A stretch of 64,000 nucleotides of DNA. Source: Flavobacterium sp. MDT1-60. GTDB taxonomy: Bacteria > Bacteroidota > Bacteroidia > Flavobacteriales > Flavobacteriaceae. The translations under genes were made by a program, and so were the position numbers. Under the pieces are notes generated by a model. The model was not told the origin of the DNA. It made no database searches and was given only the letters and a program-made list of their open reading frames with translations. Location: positions 4,650,001 to 4,714,000 of the forward strand of contig NZ_CP062159.1 of NCBI RefSeq assembly GCF_014844035.1. The letters run 5' to 3'. This document shows, piece by piece, positions 18,220 to 26,011 of this stretch; the stretch's first letter is position 1; each line of letters opens with the position of its first letter.

Positions 18220-19086
18220 TTAATGAAATTTTCCGAACAATTTTGAAGCTTCGTTATAAGCACTCTCAAAACTTAAGGAGTTTAATCCTGTTGTTTTTTT
18301 ATTGGCTGTAAAATAGGAAATCAGTTTTTCTGTAGGCATATTTCCAGTCAGCTTATCGGTAGCCATTGGACATCCCCCAAAGCCCTGAATGGCACCATCA
18401 AAACGAGTGCAACCTGCTTTAGAAGCTGCATCTATTTTTTCGAACCAACTATCAGGAGTGGTATGTAAGTGTGCACCAAATTCTATTTGAGGATATTTTG
18501 GAATTAAATTAGAGAAAAGATACGTGATTACTTCCGGAGTAGAACTTCCAACTGTATCAGAAAGAGATAAAATTTTAACCCCCATTTTTGAAAGTTTCTC
18601 AGTCCACTCTCCTACTATTTCAACATTCCACGGATCTCCGTACGGATTTCCAAAACCCATTGAAAGATAGGTTACCACTTCTTTGTTTTTGTTATCGGCA
18701 ATTTCAAGAATTTCTTCCAGTGTGATTAATGATTCAGCAATCGTTTTATGGGTGTTTCGCATTTGAAAATTCTCTGAGATAGAAAAAGGAAATCCCAAAT
18801 ACTGAATAGCTTCATGTTCTGAAGCTGCTGCCGCGCCTTGTGTATTTGCAATTATCGCCAGTAATTTGCTTGTAGTTTGAGAAAGATCCAATTGTGCCAA
18901 AACTTCGGCGGTATCCTGCATTTGCGGAATCGCTTTTGGAGACACAAAACTTCCAAAATCAATGGTATCAAAGCCTACCCGAAGCAACGCCTGTATGTAC
19001 GAAACCTTATTTTTTGTCGGAATAAAGGTTTTGATACCTTGCATGGCATCTCGCGGACATTCGATAATCTTGATTTCTTTATTCAA
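18220..19086 (-). CDS. mvaB: Hydroxymethylglutaryl-CoA lyase
   Basis: A 288-residue HMG-CoA lyase of the DRE-TIM barrel class. It splits HMG-CoA into acetoacetate and acetyl-CoA at the end of leucine breakdown. Seen: IIECPRDAMQG at residue 7 (Asp/Arg of the active site), FGAHLHTTPDSW with metal-binding His residues (about 215), and FGGCPMATDKLTGN (about 248), which includes the catalytic Cys. A leucine dehydrogenase gene lies 8 kb away. The start faces the satD gene; the 212-base divergent region holds the operator array. Confidence 0.93.
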   Translation of the reverse strand: MNKEIKIIECPRDAMQGIKTFIPTKNKVSYIQALLRVGFDTIDFGSFVSPKAIPQMQDTAEVLAQLDLSQTTSKLLAIIANTQGAAAASEHEAIQYLGFPFSISENFQMRNTHKTIAESLITLEEILEIADNKNKEVVTYLSMGFGNPYGDPWNVEIVGEWTEKLSKMGVKILSLSDTVGSSTPEVITYLFSNLIPKYPQIEFGAHLHTTPDSWFEKIDAASKAGCTRFDGAIQGFGGCPMATDKLTGNMPTEKLISYFTANKKTTGLNSLSFESAYNEASKLFGKFH

Positions 19087-19160
19087 AACTTATTCTTTAG
19101 TGAAGGCTAAGTTAGCTTCTTTTTTAAAGAAATAAAAGTTATAATTTTCATTAAATTAAA

Positions 19161-19264
19161 TATTACTCAATATTGTAATAAATTATAATATTACCGAAAA
19201 ACGTAATAATACAAAATATTACGTAAAAGCGTAATAATCAAAAATATTACGTATATTTGTAATA
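19161..19264. promoter_or_regulatory. Operator array: four TATTAC-N8-GTAATA palindromes at 28 bp period
   Basis: Four 20-bp palindromes start at 19161, 19189, 19217 and 19245; each is TATTAC, eight variable bases, GTAATA, with no mismatch in the arms. The period is exactly 28 bp and the 8-bp gaps are unrelated A/T runs. The spacers inside the palindromes differ, so this is not a simple duplication kept by chance. The last copy contains the promoter-like TATATTTG at 19252. It lies between divergent mvaB and satD and most likely binds a dimeric repressor, perhaps SatD itself. Confidence 0.85.
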
Positions 19265-19293
19265 TAAAGTTTATTTATTTTTAATTATATTTG
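19252..19293 (+). promoter_or_regulatory. Two -7 boxes TATATTTG upstream of satD
   Basis: TATATTTG occurs at 19252-19259, inside the fourth palindrome, and again at 19286-19293, five bases before ATG 19299. Either fits TAnnTTTG. The first one would be blocked by a protein on copy four. Confidence 0.5.
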
Positions 19294-19298
19294 AATCT

Positions 19299-19913
19299 AT
19301 GACAAGCGTAATTACTGGTGATATAATTGGTTCGAGACAGCAAAAATCAAAAGATTGGGTCGAAGATTTAAAAAAAATCCTGTCTCCGTTTGGCGAAACT
19401 CCAAGCCAGTGGGAGGTTTACAGAGGAGATGAATTTCAGATTGAAATAAAAGATCCTAAAGAAGCTCTATTAGCCGCAATTTTAATTAAAGCCCATTTAA
19501 GAGCCGTAAAATTAGATGCCAGAATGAGTATTGGTTTTGGAAATAAAACACATAATGCCGAAAAAATATCTGAAAGCAATGGTGATGCATTTATACACTC
19601 CGGAGAACTTTTTGAAACTTTAAAAAAACAAAAAGTAACTTTAGCAATCCGAACCGGAAATAGTGACATTGATGAAAAAATGAATTTGATGCTACAGCTG
19701 GCTTTGACTTTTATGGACAATTGGCTGGTACAATCCGCAGAATTTGTTGCTATTGCCATAGAAAACCCAACTTTATCACAAGAAGAATTGGGACAAAAAT
19801 TAGGTATTAACCAAGCTGCGGTGAGCCGTAGACAAAAGCGAGCTCAATTTGATTTGGTTATAAATTTAGATCGTTATTTTAGAACACAAATAAAACAACT
19901 TACAGCCCCATGA
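19299..19913 (+). CDS. SatD family protein with C-terminal helix-turn-helix
   Basis: A 204-residue protein. The N-terminal part (MTSVITGDIIGSRQ, then WEVYRGDEFQIEI at about 38) is the SatD-like domain. Residues about 155-185 read LSQEELGQKLGINQAAVSRR followed by QKRAQFD, a clear helix-turn-helix of the kind found in DNA-binding repressors. With a four-copy palindrome array in its promoter, autoregulation is a reasonable inference. The stop overlaps the start of the DUF3307 gene by four bases, so the two are coupled. SatD proteins were named from a streptococcal acid-tolerance locus; the function here is unknown. Confidence 0.85.
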   Translation: MTSVITGDIIGSRQQKSKDWVEDLKKILSPFGETPSQWEVYRGDEFQIEIKDPKEALLAAILIKAHLRAVKLDARMSIGFGNKTHNAEKISESNGDAFIHSGELFETLKKQKVTLAIRTGNSDIDEKMNLMLQLALTFMDNWLVQSAEFVAIAIENPTLSQEELGQKLGINQAAVSRRQKRAQFDLVINLDRYFRTQIKQLTAP

Positions 19914-20626
19914 TTTTATTCATAAAACTATTGTTAGCGCATCTATTAGGCGATTTTATCTGGCAGCCAACTTCATGGGTAGCAGATAAAGAAATTAAAA
20001 AACATAAAAGTTTTTACTTGTACCTTCATATACTGCTACACGGAGTTTTGGCAGCAATTTTGGTTTGGGAAATCAATTTTATTCCTTATGCCGTTTTAAT
20101 AGCCGTTACACATGGCATTATTGACCTCATCAAATTAAATTTTCAGAAGCCAAAAACAAAACGCAGCTGGTTTATTGCGGACCAAATTGCCCATATTTTA
20201 ATTTTAATTGGGATTGTGCTTCTGTATCAGAACAAAAGCATTATTTATTTTTGGCAGGACAATGAATTTTGGATTTTATTGACTGGAATATTATTTGTAA
20301 CCAAACCTGCTTCGATTTTTATTAAAACCATTATTTCTATCTGGAGTCCGGAAAATGAAAACACACATCAAGATAATTCGCTTGCCCATGCAGGAAACTA
20401 CATTGGCATTTTAGAAAGATTATTTGTCTTCTGTTTTATCTTGACCGGACATTTTGAAGCAATCGGTTTTTTATTGGCTGCAAAGTCTATTTTTAGGTTT
20501 GGAGATTTACAAGAAGCTAAAGACCGAAAATTGACCGAATACGTTTTAATTGGTACTCTGATCAGTTTTGGAATTGCGATAGTAACCGGTCTTGTTGTTC
20601 AGTCCCTAATTTTAGAACTGCTTTAA
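19910..20626 (+). CDS. DUF3307 integral membrane protein
   Basis: A 238-residue protein with several hydrophobic helices, among them [19 protein letters not shown], the [14 protein letters not shown] segment, and a C-terminal [19 protein letters not shown]. The opening [21 protein letters not shown] is typical of DUF3307, with Asp/His residues facing the membrane ([14 protein letters not shown]). SatD-like and DUF3307 genes are commonly paired. Start overlaps the SatD stop. The 3' end overlaps the convergent pyrD gene by 15 bases. Confidence 0.85.
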   Translation: MILFIKLLLAHLLGDFIWQPTSWVADKEIKKHKSFYLYLHILLHGVLAAILVWEINFIPYAVLIAVTHGIIDLIKLNFQKPKTKRSWFIADQIAHILILIGIVLLYQNKSIIYFWQDNEFWILLTGILFVTKPASIFIKTIISIWSPENENTHQDNSLAHAGNYIGILERLFVFCFILTGHFEAIGFLLAAKSIFRFGDLQEAKDRKLTEYVLIGTLISFGIAIVTGLVVQSLILELL

Positions 20627-21646
20627 GACCTTTTTATTGATTGCTTTGATTAAAGCCGGCCCTTCATAAATAAAACCAGTGTATAATTGCACTAGACTTG
20701 CTCCTGCATTTAATTTTTCAATTGCATCATCGGCAGAATGAATTCCCCCTACTCCGATAATTGGGAACGCCTTATTGCTTTTTTCTGAAAGAAAACGAAT
20801 CACTTCAGTTGAACGTTTTTCTAATGGTTTTCCGGACAACCCTCCCATTTCAGATTGGTTTTCAGATTGTAAACCCTCTCTTGAAATTGTCGTATTTGTT
20901 GCAATTACACCGGCAATCTGAGTTGTTTTTACAATATCAATAATATCTAATAATTGCTCGTCTGTTAAGTCGGGAGCAATTTTTAAAAGAATTGGTTTTA
21001 CTTTTTGATTGCTTGTTTTTTGCTTTTCTACATTTCTGTTTTGCAATGTTTGCAATAAAGCCGTTAAAGGTTCTTTATCTTGTAACGCTCTTAAGTTTGG
21101 TGTATTTGGCGAACTTACATTCACAACAAAATAATCTACATGGTCAAACAAGGCATCAAAACAAATAATATAATCGTCAACGGCATTTTCGTTTGGAGTC
21201 ACTTTGTTTTTTCCGATGTTTCCACCAATTAAAACACCTGAATTCTTTTTCAAACGTTCTACAGCTTCCAGAACTCCACCGTTATTAAACCCCATTCGGT
21301 TAATAATGGCCTGATCTTCTTTTAAACGAAACAAACGCTTTTTTGGATTTCCTTCCTGACCAATCGGAGTTACAGTTCCTATTTCAATAAAACCAAAACC
21401 AAAGTCTGAAAGTTCTTTGAATAATTTGGCATCTTTATCAAATCCTGCAGCAAGTCCAACCGGATTCTTAAATTTAATTCCGAAGACTTCACGCTCTAAA
21501 CGGCTGTCTTTTACTTCGTAAATTGATTTTATAATTGATGAAACTCCCGGAATTTTTGAAATGAATTTAACAAATGAAAAAGTAAAATAATGTACTTCTT
21601 CCGGATCAAAACAAAAAAGTATAGGGCGAATTATCAATTTATACAT
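20612..21646 (-). CDS. pyrD: Dihydroorotate dehydrogenase (quinone), class 2
   Basis: I start at 21646 ([16 protein letters not shown], 344 residues, the usual length); an in-frame ATG 33 bases upstream would add a polar extension. The N-terminal helices are the class-2 membrane-association domain. FMN-barrel motifs: [16 protein letters not shown] (about 60), [30 protein letters not shown], and [11 protein letters not shown] near the end. It oxidises dihydroorotate to orotate with quinone, the fourth step of pyrimidine synthesis, at the inner membrane. It overlaps DUF3307 tail to tail. Confidence 0.96.
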   Translation of the reverse strand: MYKLIIRPILFCFDPEEVHYFTFSFVKFISKIPGVSSIIKSIYEVKDSRLEREVFGIKFKNPVGLAAGFDKDAKLFKELSDFGFGFIEIGTVTPIGQEGNPKKRLFRLKEDQAIINRMGFNNGGVLEAVERLKKNSGVLIGGNIGKNKVTPNENAVDDYIICFDALFDHVDYFVVNVSSPNTPNLRALQDKEPLTALLQTLQNRNVEKQKTSNQKVKPILLKIAPDLTDEQLLDIIDIVKTTQIAGVIATNTTISREGLQSENQSEMGGLSGKPLEKRSTEVIRFLSEKSNKAFPIIGVGGIHSADDAIEKLNAGASLVQLYTGFIYEGPALIKAINKKVLKQF

Positions 21647-21676
21647 AAGAATAGTTGTGTGTGTGTTTTTCGGGTG

Positions 21677-21684
21677 CAAATTTA
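21677..21684 (-). promoter_or_regulatory. -7 box TAAATTTG of pyrD
   Basis: On the minus strand TAAATTTG matches TAnnTTTG, 30 bases before the chosen pyrD start. Confidence 0.45.
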
Positions 21685-22054
21685 ATTATTATAGTTTAAA
21701 AAGGTGCTCTTTTACAAAAACAAATTATAAACTTATTTTAGTTTTCAGGATAAAACCTTGTCTTTAGAAGCAGGGTGGCACTTTAGAATACAATGGGACA
21801 TTTCCCTGTAAAGCACTTTAAAATTCGAAACAGGTAAATCAATTTTGCATAGAAATTCTTTTTTACATAACTTTAACCAACATAAAACCTTGAAAATGAA
21901 ATATGTTCAAAACAATTTTTTCATTTTGATTTTAAAAATAATTGAGAAACAATATATTTCATTAATTCTATAAAATAACTAGAATTATATTGGGTTATTT
22001 TTTTACTTTTATCCCTCTTTATTTGACAACTATTTTAAGATTAAAACTACTATA
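21685..22054. other. 370-base intergenic region, pyrD / FGE
   Basis: AT-rich divergent region. It has no ORF above 25 codons, no clear long dyad and no recognisable RNA. It presumably holds the promoter of the formylglycine-generating-enzyme gene, but I cannot point to a convincing -7 box. Nothing else seen. Confidence 0.5.
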
Positions 22055-23185
22055 ATGAAAAATAAGACCTATTGGATTTTTGCCATACTAACAATTTCCA
22101 TTATTTCAATCGCTTACGGCTACACAAAGCTAATTGTTCCTAAACAAAAATTGGCTGCGATGGATTGTGCCGAGACTCCAAATGCGGACTCTGCCTCTTT
22201 GTTTAAACCTACAATCGAAAACAAAAATAAACCAACAGGCAAAACGCCTAAAGGAATGGTTTGGATTCCGGGTGGCGAATTCTCTATGGGAAGTAATGTT
22301 GAAGATGAAAGCTTATGCAGCATAAAAGGTGTTACAAAAGATGCTGCGCCAATTCATAGAGTTTACGTTGATGGATATTATATGGATAAAACGGAAGTTA
22401 CAAACGACCAATTTGAGGCTTTTGTTAAAGCTACCGGATATGTAACATTGGCTGAAAAAGCACCTACACATGAAGAATATCCTGATGCTCCGTTAGAAAA
22501 TTTAGTTGCCGGATCAGCGGTCTTTACTCCTACTCCGGCAAAAGTTGATCTGAACAATTATATGCAATGGTGGACATATGTTAAAGGAGCCGACTGGAGG
22601 CATCCTGAAGGAGATGGAAGCTCTATTAAAGGAAGAGGTAATTATCCTGTTGTACAAGTTTCACATGCCGATGCTGCTGCGTATGCAAAATGGGCTGGTA
22701 AAAGATTACCTACGGAAGCTGAATGGGAATTTGCTGCCCGCGGTGGAAAAACAGGGGAACTTTATGCCTGGGGAAATACTCTAAAACCGAAAGGAAAATT
22801 TCAGGCTAATATTTATCAGGGACACTTTCCTATTGAAAAAGGAGATACCGGAGAAGATGGGTATATTGGGATAGCTCCAACAGCTCAATTCGAACCAAAT
22901 GGGTATGGATTGTATGATATTGGAGGGAATGTTTGGGAATGGACAAATGACTGGTATACGGCTGATTATTACGCCATTGTAAATGAGAATGGAAAGGCTG
23001 TCAAAAACCCTCAGGGACCTAAAACATCTTACGATCCGGGAGAACCTAATCTTCCTAAAAAAGTACAACGGGGAGGATCATTTTTATGTACAGACCAATA
23101 TTGTACACGCTATATGGTAGGTACAAGAGGAAAAGGAGATTATCAATCTCCTGCAAATCACATTGGTTTTAGATGCGTGCAGTAA
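22055..23185 (+). CDS. Formylglycine-generating enzyme (SUMF1 family), membrane-anchored
   Basis: A 376-residue protein with an N-terminal membrane anchor (residues 5-28) and an FGE-sulfatase domain from about residue 65: MVWIPGGEFSMGSNVEDE, YYMDKTEVTNDQF, KRLPTEAEWEFAARGG, GLYDIGGNVWEWTNDWY. Near the C-terminus GGSFLCTDQYCTRYMVGTRG keeps both active-site cysteines (C-x4-C) as in human SUMF1, so this is likely a true enzyme that turns a sulfatase Cys into formylglycine, and not one of the many catalytically dead paralogues. It should act outside the cytoplasm. No sulfatase gene is present in the window. Confidence 0.87.
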   Translation: MKNKTYWIFAILTISIISIAYGYTKLIVPKQKLAAMDCAETPNADSASLFKPTIENKNKPTGKTPKGMVWIPGGEFSMGSNVEDESLCSIKGVTKDAAPIHRVYVDGYYMDKTEVTNDQFEAFVKATGYVTLAEKAPTHEEYPDAPLENLVAGSAVFTPTPAKVDLNNYMQWWTYVKGADWRHPEGDGSSIKGRGNYPVVQVSHADAAAYAKWAGKRLPTEAEWEFAARGGKTGELYAWGNTLKPKGKFQANIYQGHFPIEKGDTGEDGYIGIAPTAQFEPNGYGLYDIGGNVWEWTNDWYTADYYAIVNENGKAVKNPQGPKTSYDPGEPNLPKKVQRGGSFLCTDQYCTRYMVGTRGKGDYQSPANHIGFRCVQ

Positions 23186-23190
23186 TTTTT

Positions 23191-23308
23191 TTTGTCACGA
23201 ATTTCACGAATTAGCATTAATAAATTTTAATACAATCCAATTTTAGAAAATATTCTAAAATTGGATTTTTAGTTGCTATTAGTTTAAATTAGTGAAATTA
23301 GTGGCAAA
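23191..23308. repeat. Inverted repeat, TTTGCCAC...GTGGCAAA family (copy 2)
   Basis: Outer arms TTTGTCACGAATTTCACGAATTAG and CTATTAGTTT...AATTAGTGGCAAA flank a separate perfect hairpin at 23234-23267. So a terminator is nested inside the dispersed repeat. Confidence 0.75.
23234..23270 (+). terminator. Intrinsic terminator after the FGE gene
   Basis: Perfect 15-bp stem AATCCAATTTTAGAA / TTCTAAAATTGGATT with loop AATA, then T's to 23270. Confidence 0.8.
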
Positions 23309-23353
23309 CTTTTTATCCTAATTTTAGAACTTTTAATCCCCTGAATAATTGTT

Positions 23354-23361
23354 TATCTTTG
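23354..23361 (+). promoter_or_regulatory. -7 box TATCTTTG of pepT
   Basis: TATCTTTG, exact TAnnTTTG, 16 bases before the pepT ATG at 23378. Confidence 0.55.
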
Positions 23362-23377
23362 CTAAAAAAACAAACAA

Positions 23378-24655
23378 ATGCAGCATATCATAGATCGCTT
23401 TATCAGTTATGTAACAATTGATACAGAATCGGACCCAAATTCGCAAACTACACCTAGTACAGCAAAACAATGGAATCTTGCCAATAAATTAGTTGAAGAA
23501 CTAAAAACAATTGGTCTTGAAGATGTTACTATAGATGACAAAGCTTACATCATGGCTACTTTACCAAGTAATGTAGATCACGAAGTGCCAACAATCGGTT
23601 TTGTTTCGCATTTTGATACTTCCCCGGATTTTAGCGGAGCGAATGTAAAACCTCAAATTATCGAGAATTACGATGGAAAAGATATCATCTTAAATGCAGA
23701 GAAAAATATCGTTCTATCTCCAAATTACTTTAAAGATTTACTACAATATAAAGGCCAAACCATTATCACCACTGACGGAACAACTTTGCTTGGTGCCGAT
23801 GATAAGGCCGGGATCACCGAAATTGTTTCTGCAATGGAATATCTTGTTCAGCATCCTGAAATCAAACACGGAAAAATCAGAATTGGATTTACACCTGACG
23901 AAGAAATCGGCCGTGGTGCACATCACTTTGATGTAGAAAAATTTGGTGCTCAATGGGCGTACACTATGGACGGAAGTCAGATTGGCGAATTAGAATACGA
24001 AAATTTTAACGCTGCAGGAGCTAAAATTACTTTCAAAGGAAAAAGTGTTCATCCTGGTTATGCCAAAGGAAAAATGATCAATTCAATGCTGATTGCCAAT
24101 GATTTTATCAATGAACTTCCGAAAGGAGAAACACCTCAGGAAACAAAAGGTTACGAAGGATTTTTTCACGTTCATCACTTAACAGGAAGCATTGAAGAAA
24201 CGGTTTTAGAATTGATTATTCGGGATCATAGCAAAATCAAATTCGAAAAAAGAAAAGAGTTAATTGGGAAAATTACCAGGAAAATCAATAAAAAATACGC
24301 TAAACAATTCGGAGAAGATATTGTAATTACCCAGGTAAAAGACCAGTATTACAATATGAAGGAAAAAGTCCTTCCCGTAAAACACATTGTTGATATTGCT
24401 GAAAAAGCAATGAGAGAGTTAGATATCAAACCTATCATCAAACCTATCCGGGGCGGAACTGACGGATCTCAACTTTCTTTTATGGGATTACCTTGTCCAA
24501 ATATTTTTGCCGGAGGACATAACTTCCACGGAAAATATGAATATGTTCCCGCAGAAAGTATTCAGAAAGCTACAGATGTTATCGTAAAAATTGCCGAATT
24601 AACTGCAATTCAAGGCATTTTTGAAAGTACCGAAAAACCTAAAAGAAAAAGATAA
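23378..24655 (+). CDS. pepT: Peptidase T (tripeptide aminopeptidase)
   Basis: A 425-residue M20B zinc peptidase that releases the N-terminal residue of tripeptides in the cytoplasm. Metal and catalytic motifs are all seen: [11 protein letters not shown] (about residue 78), LLGADDKAG (about 140), [14 protein letters not shown] (about 173), [14 protein letters not shown] (about 362) and [10 protein letters not shown] (about 386). The tail ends in basic KPKRKR, about 10-15 residues beyond the usual end. The stop is followed at once, in the same frame, by the TTG that starts the next ORF. Confidence 0.96.
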   Translation: MQHIIDRFISYVTIDTESDPNSQTTPSTAKQWNLANKLVEELKTIGLEDVTIDDKAYIMATLPSNVDHEVPTIGFVSHFDTSPDFSGANVKPQIIENYDGKDIILNAEKNIVLSPNYFKDLLQYKGQTIITTDGTTLLGADDKAGITEIVSAMEYLVQHPEIKHGKIRIGFTPDEEIGRGAHHFDVEKFGAQWAYTMDGSQIGELEYENFNAAGAKITFKGKSVHPGYAKGKMINSMLIANDFINELPKGETPQETKGYEGFFHVHHLTGSIEETVLELIIRDHSKIKFEKRKELIGKITRKINKKYAKQFGEDIVITQVKDQYYNMKEKVLPVKHIVDIAEKAMRELDIKPIIKPIRGGTDGSQLSFMGLPCPNIFAGGHNFHGKYEYVPAESIQKATDVIVKIAELTAIQGIFESTEKPKRKR

Positions 24656-25243
24656 TTGGAACCAACCTCTGATAATAAACATGTCTGGCACAGTAATCAT
24701 TTATGGGAAGAAGAATTACTTCTTCTTAAATCTATTATTGACAAAACTGAACTGGAAGAAACCATAAAATGGGGAGGTCCGGTTTATGTTTACAACAAGA
24801 AAAATGTTATCGGAATTGGAGGTTTTAAAGATTATTTCACCATTTGGTTTTTCAATGGCGTTTTTCTGAAAGATGAAAAAAAGAAATTAATCAACGCTCA
24901 GGAAGAAAAAACAAAATCTTTGCGACAATGGCGTTTTACTTCAAAAGAAGAAGTAAACGAGGCAGCAATTTTAGAATATATTGCTGAAGCTATTGAAAAT
25001 GAAAAGCAGGGGAAAATCATAAAACCTTCAAAAAAGGAAGCTATAGTTTCTGAATTGCTTCAAAAGGAAATGGATCAAAATCCTGCTCTATCAGAAGCTT
25101 TTCAAAAATTCAGTCCTTACAAGCAATATGAATTTTTAGAATATATTGAATCCGCAAAACAAGAGAAAACTAAACTTTCCCGAATTGAAAAAGTGATTCC
25201 GATGATTTTGGGGAATGCTGGTTTGAATGATAAATACAGGTAA
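24656..25243 (+). CDS. YdeI/OmpD-associated (DUF1801) family protein
   Basis: A 195-residue protein. The N-terminal DUF1801 domain has LEETIKWGGPVYVYNKKNVIGI and FKDYFTIWFFNGVFLKD; a C-terminal YdeI-type helical tail has FQKFSPYKQYEFLEYIESAKQ. Role unknown; the family is described as bacteriocin-protection or OmpD-associated. The only possible start is TTG 24656, because the pepT stop is the codon just before it in the same frame and the next Met is at residue 140. So it depends on pepT translation or read-through. Confidence 0.8.
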   Translation: MEPTSDNKHVWHSNHLWEEELLLLKSIIDKTELEETIKWGGPVYVYNKKNVIGIGGFKDYFTIWFFNGVFLKDEKKKLINAQEEKTKSLRQWRFTSKEEVNEAAILEYIAEAIENEKQGKIIKPSKKEAIVSELLQKEMDQNPALSEAFQKFSPYKQYEFLEYIESAKQEKTKLSRIEKVIPMILGNAGLNDKYR

Positions 25244-25262
25244 CGAAATTCCAATAAAAAAA

Positions 25263-25338
25263 TTGCTTCGCCTGTTCGCTAGCGCACGGGTCCAAATTCC
25301 AATGGATTGTCGCTCTGAGCGAAGTCGAAGAGCCGGAT
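25263..25338. repeat. GCTTCGCCTGTTCGCTAGCG and CGCTCTGAGCGAAGTCGAAG repeat words
   Basis: The first word (25263-25284) is the exact reverse complement of 3879-3900. The second, CGCTCTGAGCGAAGTCGAAG, is a small dyad of the kind scattered in Bacteroidetes genomes. Neither codes for anything obvious. Confidence 0.6.
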
Positions 25339-25350
25339 TCTAATCTTTTT

Positions 25351-25390
25351 AAAACCTTTGTCAAAATTTAAAATTTTGACAAAGGTTTTT
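25351..25390. terminator. Strong bidirectional terminator
   Basis: Perfect 19-bp stem AAAACCTTTGTCAAAATTT / AAATTTTGACAAAGGTTTT separated by one base, with T's after it on the plus strand and A's before it. It closes the pepT-YdeI unit. Confidence 0.85.
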
Positions 25391-25405
25391 TATTATACGT
25401 ATTTT

Positions 25406-25502
25406 TGTCATCCGAAGGAAGGATCACACTAGAAGCTCGACAAAGATTGTCGACACTCTTTGCGGAGTTACTTGTGTAATCCTTCGTTCCTCAGGATGAC
25501 AA
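25406..25502. repeat. GTCATCC...GGATGAC inverted repeat with inner hairpin
   Basis: TTGTCATCCGAAGGAAGGAT pairs imperfectly with ATCCTTCGTTCCTCAGGATGACAA. Inside sits TCGACAA-AGA-TTGTCGA (25437-25453). Directly after it, TGAGATTGCTTCGTCCCTCGCAAAGACA (25533-25560) resembles another widely scattered repeat word. Confidence 0.6.
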
Positions 25503-25589
25503 GATTGTGCTTACGATATGTAAAACACTGCATGAGATTGCTTCGTCCCTCGCAAAGACACACTCTACGCTTAATCGCAAACATAAAAA

Positions 25590-25621
25590 GATCCCAAACT
25601 CCATAATTGGAATTTGGGATT
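25590..25621 (-). terminator. Terminator of nusB-yajC unit
   Basis: GATCCCAAACTCCA and TGGAATTTGGGATT form a hairpin with one mismatch; on the minus strand it is followed by CTTTTTATG. It lies 27 bases past the yajC stop. Confidence 0.75.
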
Positions 25622-25647
25622 TTAATTTTATTGAAATTTTAAAAAGC

Positions 25648-25920
25648 TTAAGCTTTTTTCAAAGCAGCACTCATTTCCATAGAAATAGCTGAACGCTCAA
25701 TTTTCAATTTTCCAGACATCGTTTCGATAATTGCACTTGTTTCAGCAAGCTCAATAATTTTACCGTGGAAACCACTTTTTGTAATTATTTTGTCACCTAC
25801 TTTTAGGCCGCTTTCAAATTCTTTTTCGTTTTTTGCTCTTTTTTGTTGTGGTCTGATCATGAAGAAATACAACACTACAAACATTAGTAAATAAGGAGCA
25901 AATTTCATTAAATCTTGCAT
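25648..25920 (-). CDS. yajC: Preprotein translocase subunit YajC
   Basis: A 90-residue protein with one membrane helix (residues 5-20, FAPYLLMFVVLYFFMI), then the conserved RPQQKRAKNEKEFESGLKVG and GDKIITKSGFHGKI. YajC binds SecDF at the inner membrane and helps protein export. It is the second gene after nusB, 91 bases downstream, on the same strand, an order common in Bacteroidetes. Confidence 0.94.
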   Translation of the reverse strand: MQDLMKFAPYLLMFVVLYFFMIRPQQKRAKNEKEFESGLKVGDKIITKSGFHGKIIELAETSAIIETMSGKLKIERSAISMEMSAALKKA

Positions 25921-26011
25921 AGTATTCGGGTTTTATTTTTGTTATTAATATTAAATATTTAAAAATTTAAAATTTAGATTTTTAGTCTAAAAAATTGGAA
26001 AATTCTAATTT

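Noticed and set aside
19161..19264. CRISPR-like array
   Set aside because: Period is only 28 bp, palindromes are 20 bp with 8-bp gaps, and there are no cas genes; an operator array fits better.
21897..21974. 25-codon ORF before the FGE gene
   Set aside because: Too short and without supporting signals.
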